IMG/VR virus record: IMGVR_UViG_3300043823_000114
Span: 26,209 to 90,208 of that record
Length of the DNA: 64,000 bases
DNA from: a virus
Direction: 5' to 3' (one strand)
Shown here one piece after another: positions 63,901 through 64,000 of this stretch. The notes under the pieces were generated by a model. That model was not told the origin of the DNA, did not search any database, and saw only the letters and a list, made by a program, of their open reading frames with translations. The first letter of the stretch is position 1. The number at the start of each line of letters is the position of its first letter. Position numbers and translations under genes: made by a program.

Positions 63901-64000
63901 TGGCATTTCCAAGCGCACCATCAAACGGACAGTTAGCAACAGTAAACGGTATCAGTTATACCTATAACAGTACTAACAATGCCTGGACACGGAATGTCAA
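63901..64000 (+). CDS. Fibre-type protein, partial (continues beyond right edge)
   Basis: An open frame starts at the ATG 18 nt after a late octamer and reads MAFPSAPSNGQLATVNGISY, TYNSTNNAWTRNV before the window ends. The P-S-x-P-x-x-G-x-x-x-T-x-x-G-x-x-Y-x-Y-x-x-x-x-x-x-W pattern is common at the start of small fibre or collar proteins of T4-like aquatic phages. Only about 33 residues are visible. Confidence 0.6.

Noticed and set aside
1-64000. Tail sheath (gp18), tail tube (gp19), terminase (gp17) and neck genes
   Set aside because: Looked for and not seen; they must lie outside this window.
1-64000. Integrase, attachment sites or insertion sequences indicating a prophage
   Set aside because: None seen; the gene content is that of a strictly lytic T4-like phage.

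Overview
The window is a continuous piece of a T4-like (Straboviridae-type or marine T4-superfamily) myovirus genome, about 40% GC by eye, and almost wholly coding. The T4 genes recognised are gp48, gp53, gp5, gp25, gp6 and gp26 (baseplate), gp55 (late sigma factor), gp47/gp46 (recombination nuclease), gp20, gp21, gp22 and gp23 (head). The very large, repetitive, glycine/asparagine/threonine-rich fibre proteins and a membrane fatty-acid desaturase resemble phages of aquatic bacteria. The host cannot be named from this window: no photosynthesis genes and no tRNA genes were seen.

Layout. Positions 1-25,982 are a minus-strand baseplate and tail block, read right to left: gp48-like, gp53, a 931-residue baseplate or hub protein, gp5 spike, gp25, gp6, a 4,158-residue protein in the gp7 position, then three tail or fibre proteins, the last running off the left edge. 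Positions 26,045-30,281 are a plus-strand regulatory and DNA-metabolism island: gp55 behind a host-type -35/-10 promoter, gp47, gp46 and a GIY-YIG nuclease. Positions 30,282-30,718 are the only long non-coding stretch and look like a structured RNA. Positions 30,719-31,785 are a short minus-strand island (a small protein and gp26). From 31,834 to 40,525 the plus strand carries a tape-measure-like protein, gp20, two prohead core proteins, gp21, gp22 and gp23, closed by a strong terminator. A stand-alone desaturase follows, then an unknown, probably abundant virion protein, and from 42,436 to the right edge a fibre or collar cluster of more than 21 kb.

Regulation. Most transcription units of structural genes start behind an AATAAATA / TATAAATA / (G,T)CTAAATA octamer, which matches the T4 late promoter (TATAAATA) read by gp55. 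Three of these octamers lie so close to the start codon that the mRNA should be leaderless or nearly so. Four good factor-independent terminators punctuate the right half. gp55 itself has a consensus sigma70-type promoter, so the host polymerase would make the late sigma factor, which would then switch on the flanking blocks in both directions.

Most notable observations: (1) a roughly 430-nt intergenic region with several strong GNRA-capped hairpins and two candidate pseudoknots, a candidate large phage ncRNA; (2) a gp5 spike whose muralytic domains (a transglycosylase-like and an M15 peptidase-like domain) sit after the beta-helix rather than before it; (3) extensive module sharing among fibre genes, including a near-identical C-terminal domain in genes about 54 kb apart on opposite strands; (4) a late-expressed desaturase directly behind the capsid terminator. 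All family assignments come from reading motifs by eye; no database search was run.
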